Assembly: GCA_014607495.2 (NCBI GenBank)
Contig: CP053156.1
Location: 12,772,001-12,836,000 of the forward strand
Source: Carposina sasakii
Taxonomy: Eukaryota > Arthropoda > Insecta > Lepidoptera > Carposinidae
DNA: 64,000 nt
Direction of reading: 5' to 3'
Part shown: positions 31,582 through 40,069 of the stretch, in pieces
How positions within the stretch are numbered: position 1 is the first letter of the stretch
How the letters are laid out: each line of letters begins with the position of its first letter
The notes under the pieces: model-generated
Told to the model about the DNA's origin: nothing
The model's input: the letters and a program-made list of their open reading frames with translations, nothing else
Databases searched by the model: none
Program-made: the position numbers and the translations under genes

Positions 31582-32260
31582 CTACCTTTTTTGTACGGTT
31601 TGATGTATAAACCTTTGCCTATTGATATAGTTTCCTTTCGTTGTGATTCAGGCCTCTGACGATTTTGTCGAATGTCGTTGATGGTACGAGCTAACGTTGC
31701 TGCTCCTCCTGCTAAACTTCCTAAAGCTGATAATCCAGCGAATATCGGTATTAGGGGAAGAATTCCTCCTGTTTTGGGTAAAGGAATGACACGTGGTACT
31801 CGGATTTTATGTTTTTTGGAAAAAGTTTTTTAGCAGCTAAATATGCATATTTAATAGCTGTGTTTGTGTTTTTAGGTTTCTTTCTTCGAATTTGAGATCG
31901 TATATTTGATACTAATCCTTTAAATGTCTTAACACCGGCTCCCATCTTTAATTTAGTTTTCATTACTTTACTCACTAACCATGATGCAAGTTTTTCTCTT
32001 TTACCTGCATCTTTCGATTTTAGACGTTGTTTAGCCATATTCAACAGTTCTAAGTCTGCTTTATGTCTCACAGGTAAATCCGAATTAATATAAGCAATGT
32101 CGTGCAACTTGCAAGCCTCATCTAACGCGTTAACTCCTTTATCACCACGCAATAAGCGCTCTTGTAATCTAGTTCCAGGTCCACAATAGTTGTATCCAGG
32201 TAAATGTGCTTCAAATGGTAGATTATTTATGATCGTGTTTACAAGTCCTCCACCACGCAT
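31551..32260 (-). CDS. PLA2-domain Polinton protein, interrupted by a -1 frame change
   Basis: The ATG at 32260-32258 opens MRGGGLVNTIINNLP. A phospholipase A2-like calcium loop (YNYCGPGTRL) and active-site helix (ALDEACKLHDIAY, His-Asp dyad) follow, resembling the membrane-breaching PLA2 domain of parvovirus VP1. A Lys/Arg-rich region comes next. The zero frame ends at 31751, but the -1 frame from 31811 stays open to TAA 31553-31551 and encodes the hydrophobic Gly/Ala-rich tail I associate with this family (PLPKTGGILPLIPIFAGLSA, GLYIKPYKKG). The switch point is an exact AAAAAAC heptamer in phase (31817-31811). Either a base was lost in the A6 run of this copy (or in the assembly), or the site is a programmed frameshift. 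The likely role is membrane penetration during entry. Confidence 0.82.
31554..31560 (-). promoter_or_regulatory. A-AAA-AAC slippery heptamer 2 (PLA2/protease junction)
   Basis: Codons read TCA AAA AAC TAA, so the heptamer is in phase and abuts the stop codon. A -1 slip enters the protease frame exactly upstream of its conserved region. That frame lacks an early AUG. Confidence 0.55.
31811..31817 (-). promoter_or_regulatory. A-AAA-AAC slippery heptamer 1 (inside the PLA2 ORF)
   Basis: Zero-frame codons read CCA AAA AAC ATA, so the heptamer is in the X-XXY-YYZ phase for -1 slippage. Slipping leads into the open frame for the conserved hydrophobic C terminus. I see no strong downstream stem by eye. 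A simple 1-nt indel is an equally good reading. Confidence 0.45.
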
Positions 32261-32299
32261 CGTCTAATAACTAATGTTATAGCATTTAACTATACGCTT

Positions 32300-32307
32300 A
32301 ATATATA
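32300..32307 (-). promoter_or_regulatory. Possible TATA element before the PLA2 gene
   Basis: GTAGGTATATATTA on the minus strand lies about 40 nt before the ATG at 32260. A similar CTAGGTATATATA stands upstream of the 312-aa gene (34703-34696). The shared TAGGTATATAT context suggests a common promoter type; confidence is low in AT-rich DNA. Confidence 0.35.
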
Positions 32308-32316
32308 CCTACTTTA

Positions 32317-33255
32317 TTAATTCACTATAGCATTTTTATCAATCCAGCTATTACTATCATTGTTTAGACCAAGCCACTTCACGAACAATTTATTACCTTT
32401 CTTTTTAATAACTTTCTCTATTAAATAAATATTATAATATTTTGTTTTTTGAAGTTCTTGTTCATAAAAAGTACCTAATATAGGTTGTTTTTGTTGGTCT
32501 TCTATTAAATAAGTTATAGGGCAGGTATTATTAACTTTTTTGATGATAAATATTTCCGTTGACCAGTTTGGTGTGTACCCCTTTTCAAAGCATTTTTTAT
32601 ATTTACTAATACGAACATAATCACCGACATGAAACTTATTTTTGTAATTATTCTTCCTGTTTTTATTTTGTGATTTTAAAATATTTTTCATTACTAATGA
32701 CTTGTTACAATTATCAACATCGGATGGTTTGAAGTTAGTGGTACTATGTTTTGTATTATTATATGTATACATTACATTAGTCAGCAGCTTACCTATCCAT
32801 TTATAACTTCCATTTAGACTAAATTTTTTAAATAAGTTATTTTTTAGTGTTTTAATTAATCGTTCAACTATAGATGCCTTTTTAGTTGAATAAGTTGAAT
32901 AATGTTTAATATTTACAGACAATAACAACCTTCTAAAAACATAATTATAGAACTCTGTTCCCATATCAGTTTGTAGATAATTAGGGTGACGATGATATTT
33001 TTGTAATATGCTTGCGAAGGCATTTGAGATTTCGGTTTTAGTTTTTGATTTTAGTGGTTTTGCCCAAGCAAATTTTGAGAAACAATCTATCACAACTAAA
33101 ATATAATTAAATCCAGAGTTAAACTTTTTTAAATTTTGGAAATCAATCAGATCAGCTTGCCATAAGTCATCAATTCCTTTCAACACAACAGACCTTCGAA
33201 TGAAATTTTTTCGCGCAGCTTTATGGATTTCATTAACAACTTGTTGTTTTATCAT
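32317..33255 (-). CDS. INT: Polinton integrase (DDE, c-integrase) with C-terminal chromodomain, 312 aa
   Basis: This is a retroviral-type integrase that inserts the linear element and makes the 6-bp target duplication. In the rve core the first Asp is in LWQADLIDFQ (near residue 34), the second in LQTDMGTEF (near 95) and the Glu in ASIVERLIKTLK (near 130). The motif FAWAKPLKSKT is typical of the group. The C terminus (YLIEKVIKKKGNKLFVKWLG, then SWIDKNAIV) is a chromodomain. The ATG at 33255 overlaps the TAA of the fibre-like ORF (TAATG). No frameshift or stop is seen. Confidence 0.95.
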   Translation of the reverse strand: MIKQQVVNEIHKAARKNFIRRSVVLKGIDDLWQADLIDFQNLKKFNSGFNYILVVIDCFSKFAWAKPLKSKTKTEISNAFASILQKYHRHPNYLQTDMGTEFYNYVFRRLLLSVNIKHYSTYSTKKASIVERLIKTLKNNLFKKFSLNGSYKWIGKLLTNVMYTYNNTKHSTTNFKPSDVDNCNKSLVMKNILKSQNKNRKNNYKNKFHVGDYVRISKYKKCFEKGYTPNWSTEIFIIKKVNNTCPITYLIEDQQKQPILGTFYEQELQKTKYYNIYLIEKVIKKKGNKLFVKWLGLNNDSNSWIDKNAIVN

Positions 33256-33626
33256 TATGAAGGTCTAACTTGGTCCAAGTTCGCGTTACTGTAAATATTC
33301 TGAATATACTGATCGATAATATGTGGTATAGTTACTTTTAAAGCTTTTATCATTGTTTCAATATTATGTAAAATATTTGTATGTGAATTGTTAAGCAATG
33401 AGTCAACTTCCTCTTTTATGTAAAATTTCGATACAATTTTATCAACATATTCTTTGTTTACAATATCATCTAATTCAGTAGGCATTCTTATACCCCTCAT
33501 TCTCGCTGTTTTTAAATTAAATTCACCATTTTCCAATTTCAGTATATTATTATTATTTTCATTTGAAATCATGTCCATAAACCGCATTCTTTTGTGAACG
33601 TGATGTCCGAATTTATCGATATTCAT
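33255..33626 (-). CDS. Fibre-like Polinton protein, 123 aa
   Basis: The segment FGHHVHKRMRF opens the chain. It is followed by GEFNLKTARMRGIRMPTEL and DIVNKEYVDKIV, a pattern seen near the start of phage and viral tail-fibre or attachment proteins ('...DAVNKxYVD'). The C-terminal half is a likely coiled coil (NNSHTNILHNIETMIKAL). It may be a short trimeric fibre or a virion-assembly factor; the role is inference from pattern. It starts 65 nt downstream of the 312-aa gene, and its stop overlaps the integrase start. Confidence 0.65.
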   Translation of the reverse strand: MNIDKFGHHVHKRMRFMDMISNENNNNILKLENGEFNLKTARMRGIRMPTELDDIVNKEYVDKIVSKFYIKEEVDSLLNNSHTNILHNIETMIKALKVTIPHIIDQYIQNIYSNANLDQVRPS

Positions 33627-33690
33627 GTTGATATCGGATAAGTTGAGAGGTTGAAAGTAAAGTGAGCTAATCTAGGTTTAACATCGACAT

Positions 33691-34629
33691 TTATTGATTG
33701 ATAATACCACCCTCACGTAATTCTTCTACAATAGATATTATTTCGTTATCTAACCCAGTGTTACCAGCATCTTTGGATGCAATCAACAGTTTTAATCTAT
33801 CTACAAGTTCGTTCGGATCATTCCAATACACAAAATCTATATTTTTCTTCCATTGCTTCCTAATAGGTAAACCTTCTCCTTTTCTTTGTGTGATGGTACT
33901 AGGAGACTCTTTACTCATACGGAATAATGGTTTAATAATTTGCAAGTACTTCTGACCCTTATTACTTTTTATAGCCTTTTCAGGATCATAGTCTCGACGA
34001 TGCGCATTAGTATCTATTAACATAGTCTTATATTTTTTAAAATCGTCACTAGTTATAATACTTAGATCAGGGTTTTTTTGGAGCAAAAGTTGTTTCAAGC
34101 CCGGTGTAGTTACATACGTATTTCCTGCTACAGCAATAGTATTATCATTAAGATCGATTGTACTCGAACCAAGCATTAATTTTCCATTTGTAATTCTTAC
34201 TCCAAAAGGTACATTATCTAGTACCTCAGAAGATAAAGACCAAGATGATGTATTTTTTCCAACATAAGAATCCATAGACTTAAAAGATTCGTTTCCGATA
34301 GAAGTGTTATCATCAGTTTCATCATTATTGATTTCCTCTTCCTCGGATGCATAATCGTCAATAGTGATGCTTGGCTTTCTTTTTAATGTTTTATTCATGA
34401 AAGACTTATTACCATCCTTCATTTTTGACGTTATTAGGTGTTCACTTGATTTCTTATTAATTTCTAAGTTTTTGTTGCGGTGAACAATTTCATTGAGAGG
34501 ATCTGTTACAGGTTTAAAGACCGATTCCAATGTTTTGTTACGATCCGTCTCGAGATCACGCATTTTACGAACTTTTCTCTTTACAGCTTCAGCAGCGTTC
34601 ACAACTTTGTGTTTTAATGATTGTTCCAT
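33691..34629 (-). CDS. Conserved Polinton protein of unknown function, 312 aa
   Basis: I take the ATG at 34629 (MEQSLKHKVV) as start, since upstream codons give only a GTG. The N-terminal part is charged and helical (EAVKRKVRKMRDLETDRN), then very acidic (YASEEEEINNDETDD). The C-terminal half has the segments I associate with Polintons: VPFGVRITNGKLMLGSSTI, TYVTTPGLKQLLL, DFVYWNDPNELVDRLKLLIA and NEIISIVEELREGGI. Its role is unknown; an internal virion or DNA-binding function is possible. A TATATATA sequence lies 67 nt upstream (34703-34696). Confidence 0.75.
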   Translation of the reverse strand: MEQSLKHKVVNAAEAVKRKVRKMRDLETDRNKTLESVFKPVTDPLNEIVHRNKNLEINKKSSEHLITSKMKDGNKSFMNKTLKRKPSITIDDYASEEEEINNDETDDNTSIGNESFKSMDSYVGKNTSSWSLSSEVLDNVPFGVRITNGKLMLGSSTIDLNDNTIAVAGNTYVTTPGLKQLLLQKNPDLSIITSDDFKKYKTMLIDTNAHRRDYDPEKAIKSNKGQKYLQIIKPLFRMSKESPSTITQRKGEGLPIRKQWKKNIDFVYWNDPNELVDRLKLLIASKDAGNTGLDNEIISIVEELREGGIINQ

Positions 34630-34726
34630 TTTTAAATTTGTTATACTATCCACTGCGTATTAATCAATAATAATGTGGTAAGAATAAAACATTCGTATAT
34701 ATACCTAGATAGTATTTATGTAACAA

Positions 34727-35413
34727 TCAATCAAAGACTACAAAAGTGTCAAATTTGTTACGATAGCATCCTTTGTTCTTGCTGCAATCTTTGTTGATTA
34801 CTAAGTAATTATATGGTTTCTCCCAAATTCTTGAACACATTTTTCGAAACTCATACCACGTCATATCAGTGTAAGCGTGTTCATCGTAGATATGTTTCAT
34901 ATTGATTTCGTCTTGCTTAAAAATAATTATTAAATTAGCATTATCCCTAATTAGTTGTTTAGGAATTTTACTGTAGGTTTGATTTAAATAGAAGGAATCA
35001 ATATTTTTATGCCTACCCATGGCAAAATAATCTCGGACATTATTTTGATTTTCACAAGCAATATCATCGAATATTATTACAGAATGAGGTTTGGCATCAT
35101 GTGTACTCAATACTTGATCATTTTCAGTAAACTTTAGAAATGAAACATCAGGCACTCTTTTCAAAACTGACTCTAGAAAAATATACTTTGGTTGATAAAG
35201 GGTTTTGGAATAAACGTAAATATTTTTGAAGTTCAGCCCATTTTCATGTAAAATTAAACCAATCATTAAATTAGTCTTCCCACAATTTGAAGGTCCACAA
35301 ATAATACAACGAATTGTATTCGGCAATAGTTTGTTATGACGGTGACTTACATTTTGTGGCTCGATGCAAATATTTTTAACGCATAATGTTTGAGGTTGTT
35401 TTATAAATTTCAT
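34727..35413 (-). CDS. ATP: Polinton packaging ATPase (FtsK/HerA, A32-like), 228 aa
   Basis: This is a predicted genome-packaging motor. I start at the ATG 35413 (MKFIKQPQTLCVKNI); the longer frame upstream begins only with TTG and lacks family similarity. Walker A is CGPSNCGKTNLM, Walker B is SVIIFDDIACENQ, and a downstream FYLNQTYSKIPKQLIRDN matches the sensor region of A32-like ATPases. The length of about 230 aa fits the Polinton family. It is divergent from the small plus-strand gene at 35590, with about 175 bp shared upstream. Confidence 0.93.
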   Translation of the reverse strand: MKFIKQPQTLCVKNICIEPQNVSHRHNKLLPNTIRCIICGPSNCGKTNLMIGLILHENGLNFKNIYVYSKTLYQPKYIFLESVLKRVPDVSFLKFTENDQVLSTHDAKPHSVIIFDDIACENQNNVRDYFAMGRHKNIDSFYLNQTYSKIPKQLIRDNANLIIIFKQDEINMKHIYDEHAYTDMTWYEFRKMCSRIWEKPYNYLVINKDCSKNKGCYRNKFDTFVVFD

Positions 35414-35589
35414 AATAATTTGTCTTCTTACCAGTATGGACGACAATGGAATGATGCTTATTATATTTTTTACATTATTATATACAAGTATATTTAAGTT
35501 TGTAATTTTCGTAAATCTTTTCACTATTGTAATATGAACACAGGCGGTTGGACGCAAAGCAGGAATAAAATATTAACACAAATACAAAC

Positions 35590-35844
35590 ATGACACTATG
35601 TAAAGAAGTTATTCAGTCGTTAGATAAATCGATTATTCTAAACCACTTTACTAATGATATCAGAAAGTGGTACATAAATGGTTTATTACCTCAAAGCTTA
35701 ATCGAAGACAAAGATATTTTCCCATACTTTACGCCTTGTGATGGACATCAAAAGAATCACAAATTAGAAGATTACGATCAACCAGACGGAGTTCTGCCGA
35801 TGATCGCTTTTTGTTTTTTATGTGGCTATAAAACTCAAAAATAG
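35590..35844 (+). CDS. Small Polinton protein with a possible zinc site, 84 aa
   Basis: An ATG ORF next to the right TIR encodes MTLCKEVIQSLDKSIILNHF and ends MIAFCFLCGYKTQK. The pairs CDGH and CFLC could bind zinc. It is divergently arranged with the ATPase and ends 119 bp before the TIR. I do not recognise it; a transcription regulator is a possibility only by analogy with small zinc proteins. Confidence 0.55.
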   Translation: MTLCKEVIQSLDKSIILNHFTNDIRKWYINGLLPQSLIEDKDIFPYFTPCDGHQKNHKLEDYDQPDGVLPMIAFCFLCGYKTQK

Positions 35845-35963
35845 AATCAATCGCGAAACAAATATGATTACTTACACGGGCACGATATGCTTGCTCTGAC
35901 ACGTTTTATGTACAGAAATATATTATCAAAATTAATATTGTTCTCCTTACAATACTCTTAGAC

Positions 35964-36162
35964 TTATGTTGTAATTTAATAGCTGTTCTGAATTTTAACA
36001 TAAAATAACTATTACTGTTTTAAGATTATAGAAATGTAAACATGAGTGATGTGATACAATGGTGGCACGCTTCGACGAGGGAGCTATGTAAGTCAATCAA
36101 AATTAATTGCTGTTATTGGGCACACCCAAAAATTGGGATGGTGTGCCCAATAACTTACTACT
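35964..36162 (-). repeat. Polinton right terminal inverted repeat (199 bp)
   Basis: This is the inverse of 19049-19247 with a few mismatches, for example around 36035-36055. It contains the same subterminal hairpin (GTTATTGGGCACACC and its inverse) and ends ...TAACTTACTACT before AACAAA. Confidence 0.95.
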
Positions 36163-36168
36163 AACAAA
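36163..36168. other. Polinton target-site duplication, right (AACAAA)
   Basis: This repeats 19043-19048. The sequence then resumes as TGGCGTACATAGC, matching unit 2 right after its single AACAAA. Confidence 0.95.
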
Positions 36169-36202
36169 TGGCGTACATAGCTCAAAACTTCAAAATTACC
36201 TA

Positions 36203-36594
36203 TACAGGGTGGAAAAAGACAACGAAGTTTTTTTTAATACCTCGTATTCTTTATAAGATTACGATCATTTTCTTCTCTGGAACCAACCCTGGGAAACGAC
36301 AAAAAATTATGAAAAATACTGTAATTTTATTGCAAGCGATGTATTTGTTTGATGCTCAAAGTACAAATGTACCTACAAAAGTAACATTATAACATCTTGA
36401 CATAAAATTTGAAAAAATGTTTGTTAACCGATTTCAGATGGATTTATGTAAAAAAAATGCTAATATTAATGTAACTTTGGACCTAAATATTTTGGAAACC
36501 CGTGGTTTCCCAGGAGTGCTTCCATAGAAAAAAATGATCGTGAAAAAAACACGAGGTATTAAAAGAACAAAGTTGTCTTTTCACACCTAGTATA
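36203..36594. repeat. TA-flanked MITE (unit 1 copy)
   Basis: TATACAGGGTGGAAAAAGAC at the left is answered by GTCTTTTCACACCTAGTATA at the right, so the ends are imperfect inverted repeats. In unit 2 the same MITE (56953-59404) is interrupted by a Copia element. An open frame across its first half is incidental. Confidence 0.75.
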
Positions 36595-37430
36595 GCCTAT
36601 ATAATTATGTATGTTTCACTATTGCGGAAGTCGATTTACTGACAATGGCTTATTCGTCGTTTGACATAAGTTTCTAAACCATTGTGCGCTTTCGATTGGA
36701 AAAGTTGTAATGTTTACTAATAAAACAAGCCATGAACTATAAATTAAGTATAGGAAAACCGTACACATGTCACGGTGCTTATCGTCACGCGTCTTAAAAA
36801 GCTTTGACGCCTAAGTTAAGCCCTTTATGGGAATATTTTCTAGAATTTATAATATTGCTTACGAAGTCATTGTAGATAATTAGCTATATAATAAGTCCAT
36901 TTAGTTCGATTACGGCTATAAAATCTAATCTGATAAAAAAAATTATCTCGGCATAATTTATTTTTTATGATAGTAAAATAAACATGTTTCAGTATTCTTA
37001 GTGGGACATTTTCGCAATCAGGTAAGGAATATTTGTTATTTTCATTAAAATAATGATAATTAAAAGAATGTATAAAACTATTGACTGACCTATTATTTCA
37101 AATGTTACCATTTTTTATTATATTTTACTTAAATAGTAACAAGAATTGATTATAGGGAGTCAATAATTAAAATAGTACTACATATATTTATATCATCTTA
37201 CTAATATTATAAAGGCCGTTTCTAAAGGACAGATTGCCTATTCAAAGGATAAAATTTATGCTGTCTCTATCTTGGTCAAGTTTTAAAGAAATACAGCATC
37301 AATTTTATCTTTCACCTACTCTAATGACAAATTAGAAAAATCGGTCGTTAAATTTTTAGATGAACCGAAACAAACACATTCAGACAAGCAGACAAAACCT
37401 GTAAATAATGTTATTTTGCTGCACTATACC
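36595..37430. other. Intergenic region upstream of APN-B copy 1
   Basis: This AT-rich region has no gene I can support. It contains a MITE of the GGCCGTTTCTAA/AGAAAAATCGGTCG family at about 37215-37350. It is matched by 59405-60227 in unit 2. Confidence 0.55.
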
Positions 37431-37665
37431 TATATAAGGTGTTTTCAAAATTAATGATTTGCTTTTGACATGGAACTAGGTTGGTAAAAAGAAAAACTTT
37501 CACTATATGACCAACTCCAAAATAGTGAAAAAAATCAGCTGTTCCATACATCTCAGTGCAGTAATTATTCAAGATTGTATGGAACAGCTGATTTTTTTTT
37601 CACTATTTCGGAGTTGGTCCCATAGTGAAAGTTGTTCCTTTTAATTTATAAAACACCTTATATAG
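37431..37665. repeat. Foldback element just upstream of APN-B copy 1
   Basis: TATATAAGGTGTTTTCAAAA and TTTATAAAACACCTTATATA bound a near-perfect palindrome. Its inner arms contain TGAAAAAAATCAGCTGTTCC and GGAACAGCTGATTTTTTTTC. It ends about 37 bp before the first APN-B exon. The unit 2 copy is 60228-60457. Confidence 0.8.
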
Positions 37666-39448
37666 GTACATAGTTCTCATAGTTGTTAATCTACTTCCCA
37701 GGAATGTCCTTTCGTATTGCAATTGCCATCAGCCTACTAGGGTTGGTCCTTGCAGACTACCCTTTGTTATGGCAAAATGAGTTCGTTGAACTTACACCAT
37801 TAGAGGAAACTAGATCAGAAGTATCCAGGAATGAGGAACAAGTATACCGCCTTCCAGAAAACGTAGTTCCATTGGAGTATGACATTTACATTGACCTATA
37901 TTTTGCGGAGAGAACGGACAGACCTTTCAGTTACGATGGTTTCGAGAACATTATCGTCCAGGTAAGTTATCCTTTTCCTTACAAAGTTTTTTTATTAGCC
38001 CTAGGGGGATACTTGTGAGTGATCAAATGTTAATTTGTTTAGTGTAGCGGTGAAATTGTGGCGTTTTTAAGATAAGAAATGAATGGCGGAACAAGGGCAT
38101 TTGCAATCGATGTTATTTAACATACGTTACACGCAGCTGTGTTACCGAAATGGGGTAGCCAGGGCTGCAAGATCATAGCAGATATCCCACAGCCACGTTT
38201 AGTATAGCGGGGACAGATGTTAGCTTATCGCCTCTGTACACAAAATGGTATTCTACAAACTGCATAATTTGAGCTGAAATGAAGCCAGTTTGTTAACGTT
38301 TGGTTCTTGTGTCGTTGCAGAGTTGCAAGAAATTAGTTTTTCTTTATTTATCATACATTGCCTATTATTAATCTATAACGTTAATTTGTAACTGAATGAT
38401 TCGCATTCTTGACTTCGCGGAATATGGAGACATTGGATTCGATTAAATATTGGATTCGATATTCTAGTGATCATTTCTTTACTGCTCATAGTTCCAACTG
38501 TGTAGGAATATGTATTGTGAATATGTAGTCCATAACCCTTAACTAATGTGTAACATAACCAAATTGTATGTAATACGGTATTACTAATACCTATTAGCTG
38601 TTAGCTTACCGGCCCGAGTTTAGTCGATGAAAATGAAAATTAAAGGAGATATTACACATGTGGGGTAAGCACGAACCTTTTTACGCGGCGTAACGCTAGC
38701 AACTCGCTAGCAAAATGTATGTGATTTGACAGTTTGACGCTTGCGTTACGGACTATCGAGAGGTTTGAGCTTACCCCTCAGAGGGGTAAGGGAGTCGCTA
38801 GCGTTACGCTCTACTGCATGTGTCTGCGATCTCCTTTGTTATCCTGCAGTTCTGGCTACCCTATTTACGGAAACAGCCATGTGTGTATGTATATTAACGA
38901 TATTATCATCCATATGCAGTACCTTGTGTAAACTATTGATTCTTGGTTTTAGGCTGTAGAAGAGAATGTTACACAAATAGTTCTACATTCAAACGTGGAT
39001 CGGATCAACAACGTCAATTTACTATCTGCTGCCGGGTCAGTCTTTCCGCTGAACCCGTTAGAGCCGTACTCTTTGGAGCCGCAGTATCACTTTCTGATAA
39101 TAAATTTGGGTCAAGCTTTAACCGTGAATGAGAACTACACGCTTTCGGTAGGCTATACCAGCACTATGAATGAAGGTCCTATGAAAAGAGGTATATGGCG
39201 GGGCTGGTATAACGATGCCGATAATGTTGAGAGGTAGGTTATTCACGTGAAGAATATTGTTTATTATGTATCTATAGCATAATGTTAATTTATTTTTATA
39301 GAAAGATCAATATTCAATTGTATTACCTATGTTGTTATGACTAGACCTATAGTAAGCATGTAATGTACAGGTGTTAGTAGTATAACTACAAAAACTGAGA
39401 TTCACATGATTATGTACCTATATTCAACGTTTTATATAAAATTCTCAT

Positions 39449-40069
39449 TTCGGTGGAACAACGCATTTAATATTTTTTTTTACCTTTGTGTCCTTTTTCT
39501 AAGGTAGAACAAAGGCACAACATGGTTATCTTAGAATAATGATTGCGAAGACCTATCATTAATCTAAGATGGTAATTTACTATGGTTGAATTTTAATGAC
39601 ATTTTTATTTATTTATTTAGAATAAATCATCAAAATCATACCTATTTGTAAAATTACAATTTCATTGTGTCCAAATGTAATAAGCCTTCAAAGTTAAGTG
39701 GGCAAGTCCATTTTTCAAATACGAAATTAATTGAAAATTACAGCATCATAATATGTCCACCTGCATCATTTACAGCAACTTTTGTTTTGTGACCATAATT
39801 ATAAACGCAACATTTAATATAGCTGTAGAACAAAAGTTCTTTTACGTGTATACAAGTTACTGAAAGAGTGGCATCATATCGTGGCAGCCGTTTATATGGA
39901 GCGTTTGTTGGCAAGTCTAAAATTGTGATTTTGAAATCGTTATATCCAGGAAAGTTTTCACGATAGCGAAGTTTTTCTTTCGCAAATGTTTCTTTTATTT
40001 TATGATCTTTCGATATAAATACAAATAAATAAACTGTAAACGACCCTACTGTGCCGTTGTTCCACCGAA
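39449..40069 (-). mobile_element. 621-bp inverted-repeat element with an antisense ORF, in APN-B intron 2
   Basis: Perfect 15-bp ends TTCGGTGGAACAACG (39449-39463) and its inverse (40055-40069) bound the block. On the minus strand a frame open from the right end to TAA at 39740-39738 covers about 110 codons (TVGSFTVYLFVFISKDH, FPGYNDFKITILDLP, YNYGHKTKVAVNDAGG). The composition looks coding, but I do not recognise the family. There is no obvious target duplication. The unit 2 copy (61744-62348) has indels that break the frame. It may be a fossil piece of a DNA transposon or a virus-derived insert. Confidence 0.5.

Larger units (their letters stand above)
19049..36162. mobile_element. Polinton/Maverick element, 17,114 bp, structurally complete
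   Basis: The element starts AGTAGTAAGTTATTGGGCAC and ends with its inverse, flanked by AACAAA. It encodes the family's defining genes: protein-primed DNA polymerase B, retroviral-type integrase, packaging ATPase, adenain-like protease, and major and minor jelly-roll capsid proteins. Most of the structural, integration and packaging genes are on the minus strand; the polymerase and three small genes are on the plus strand. All core ORFs except the PLA2-domain/protease junctions are uninterrupted. Established knowledge: such elements self-synthesise their DNA and carry virion genes (polintoviruses). Inference: this copy is young and may be able to replicate. The left 3.5 kb holds a satellite array, a SINE and Helitron-like debris. 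Confidence 0.97.

Noticed and set aside
34630..34653. Longer N terminus for the 312-aa Polinton protein
   Set aside because: It would begin at GTG; the first ATG is at 34629.
35411..35557. Longer N terminus for the packaging ATPase
   Set aside because: The upstream 48 codons start only with TTG and show no family similarity. The ATG at 35413 gives the usual length.
36168..36392. 74-aa ORF, partly repeated at 56918-57106
   Set aside because: It is a frame through the TA-flanked MITE; the second copy is cut by the Copia insertion.
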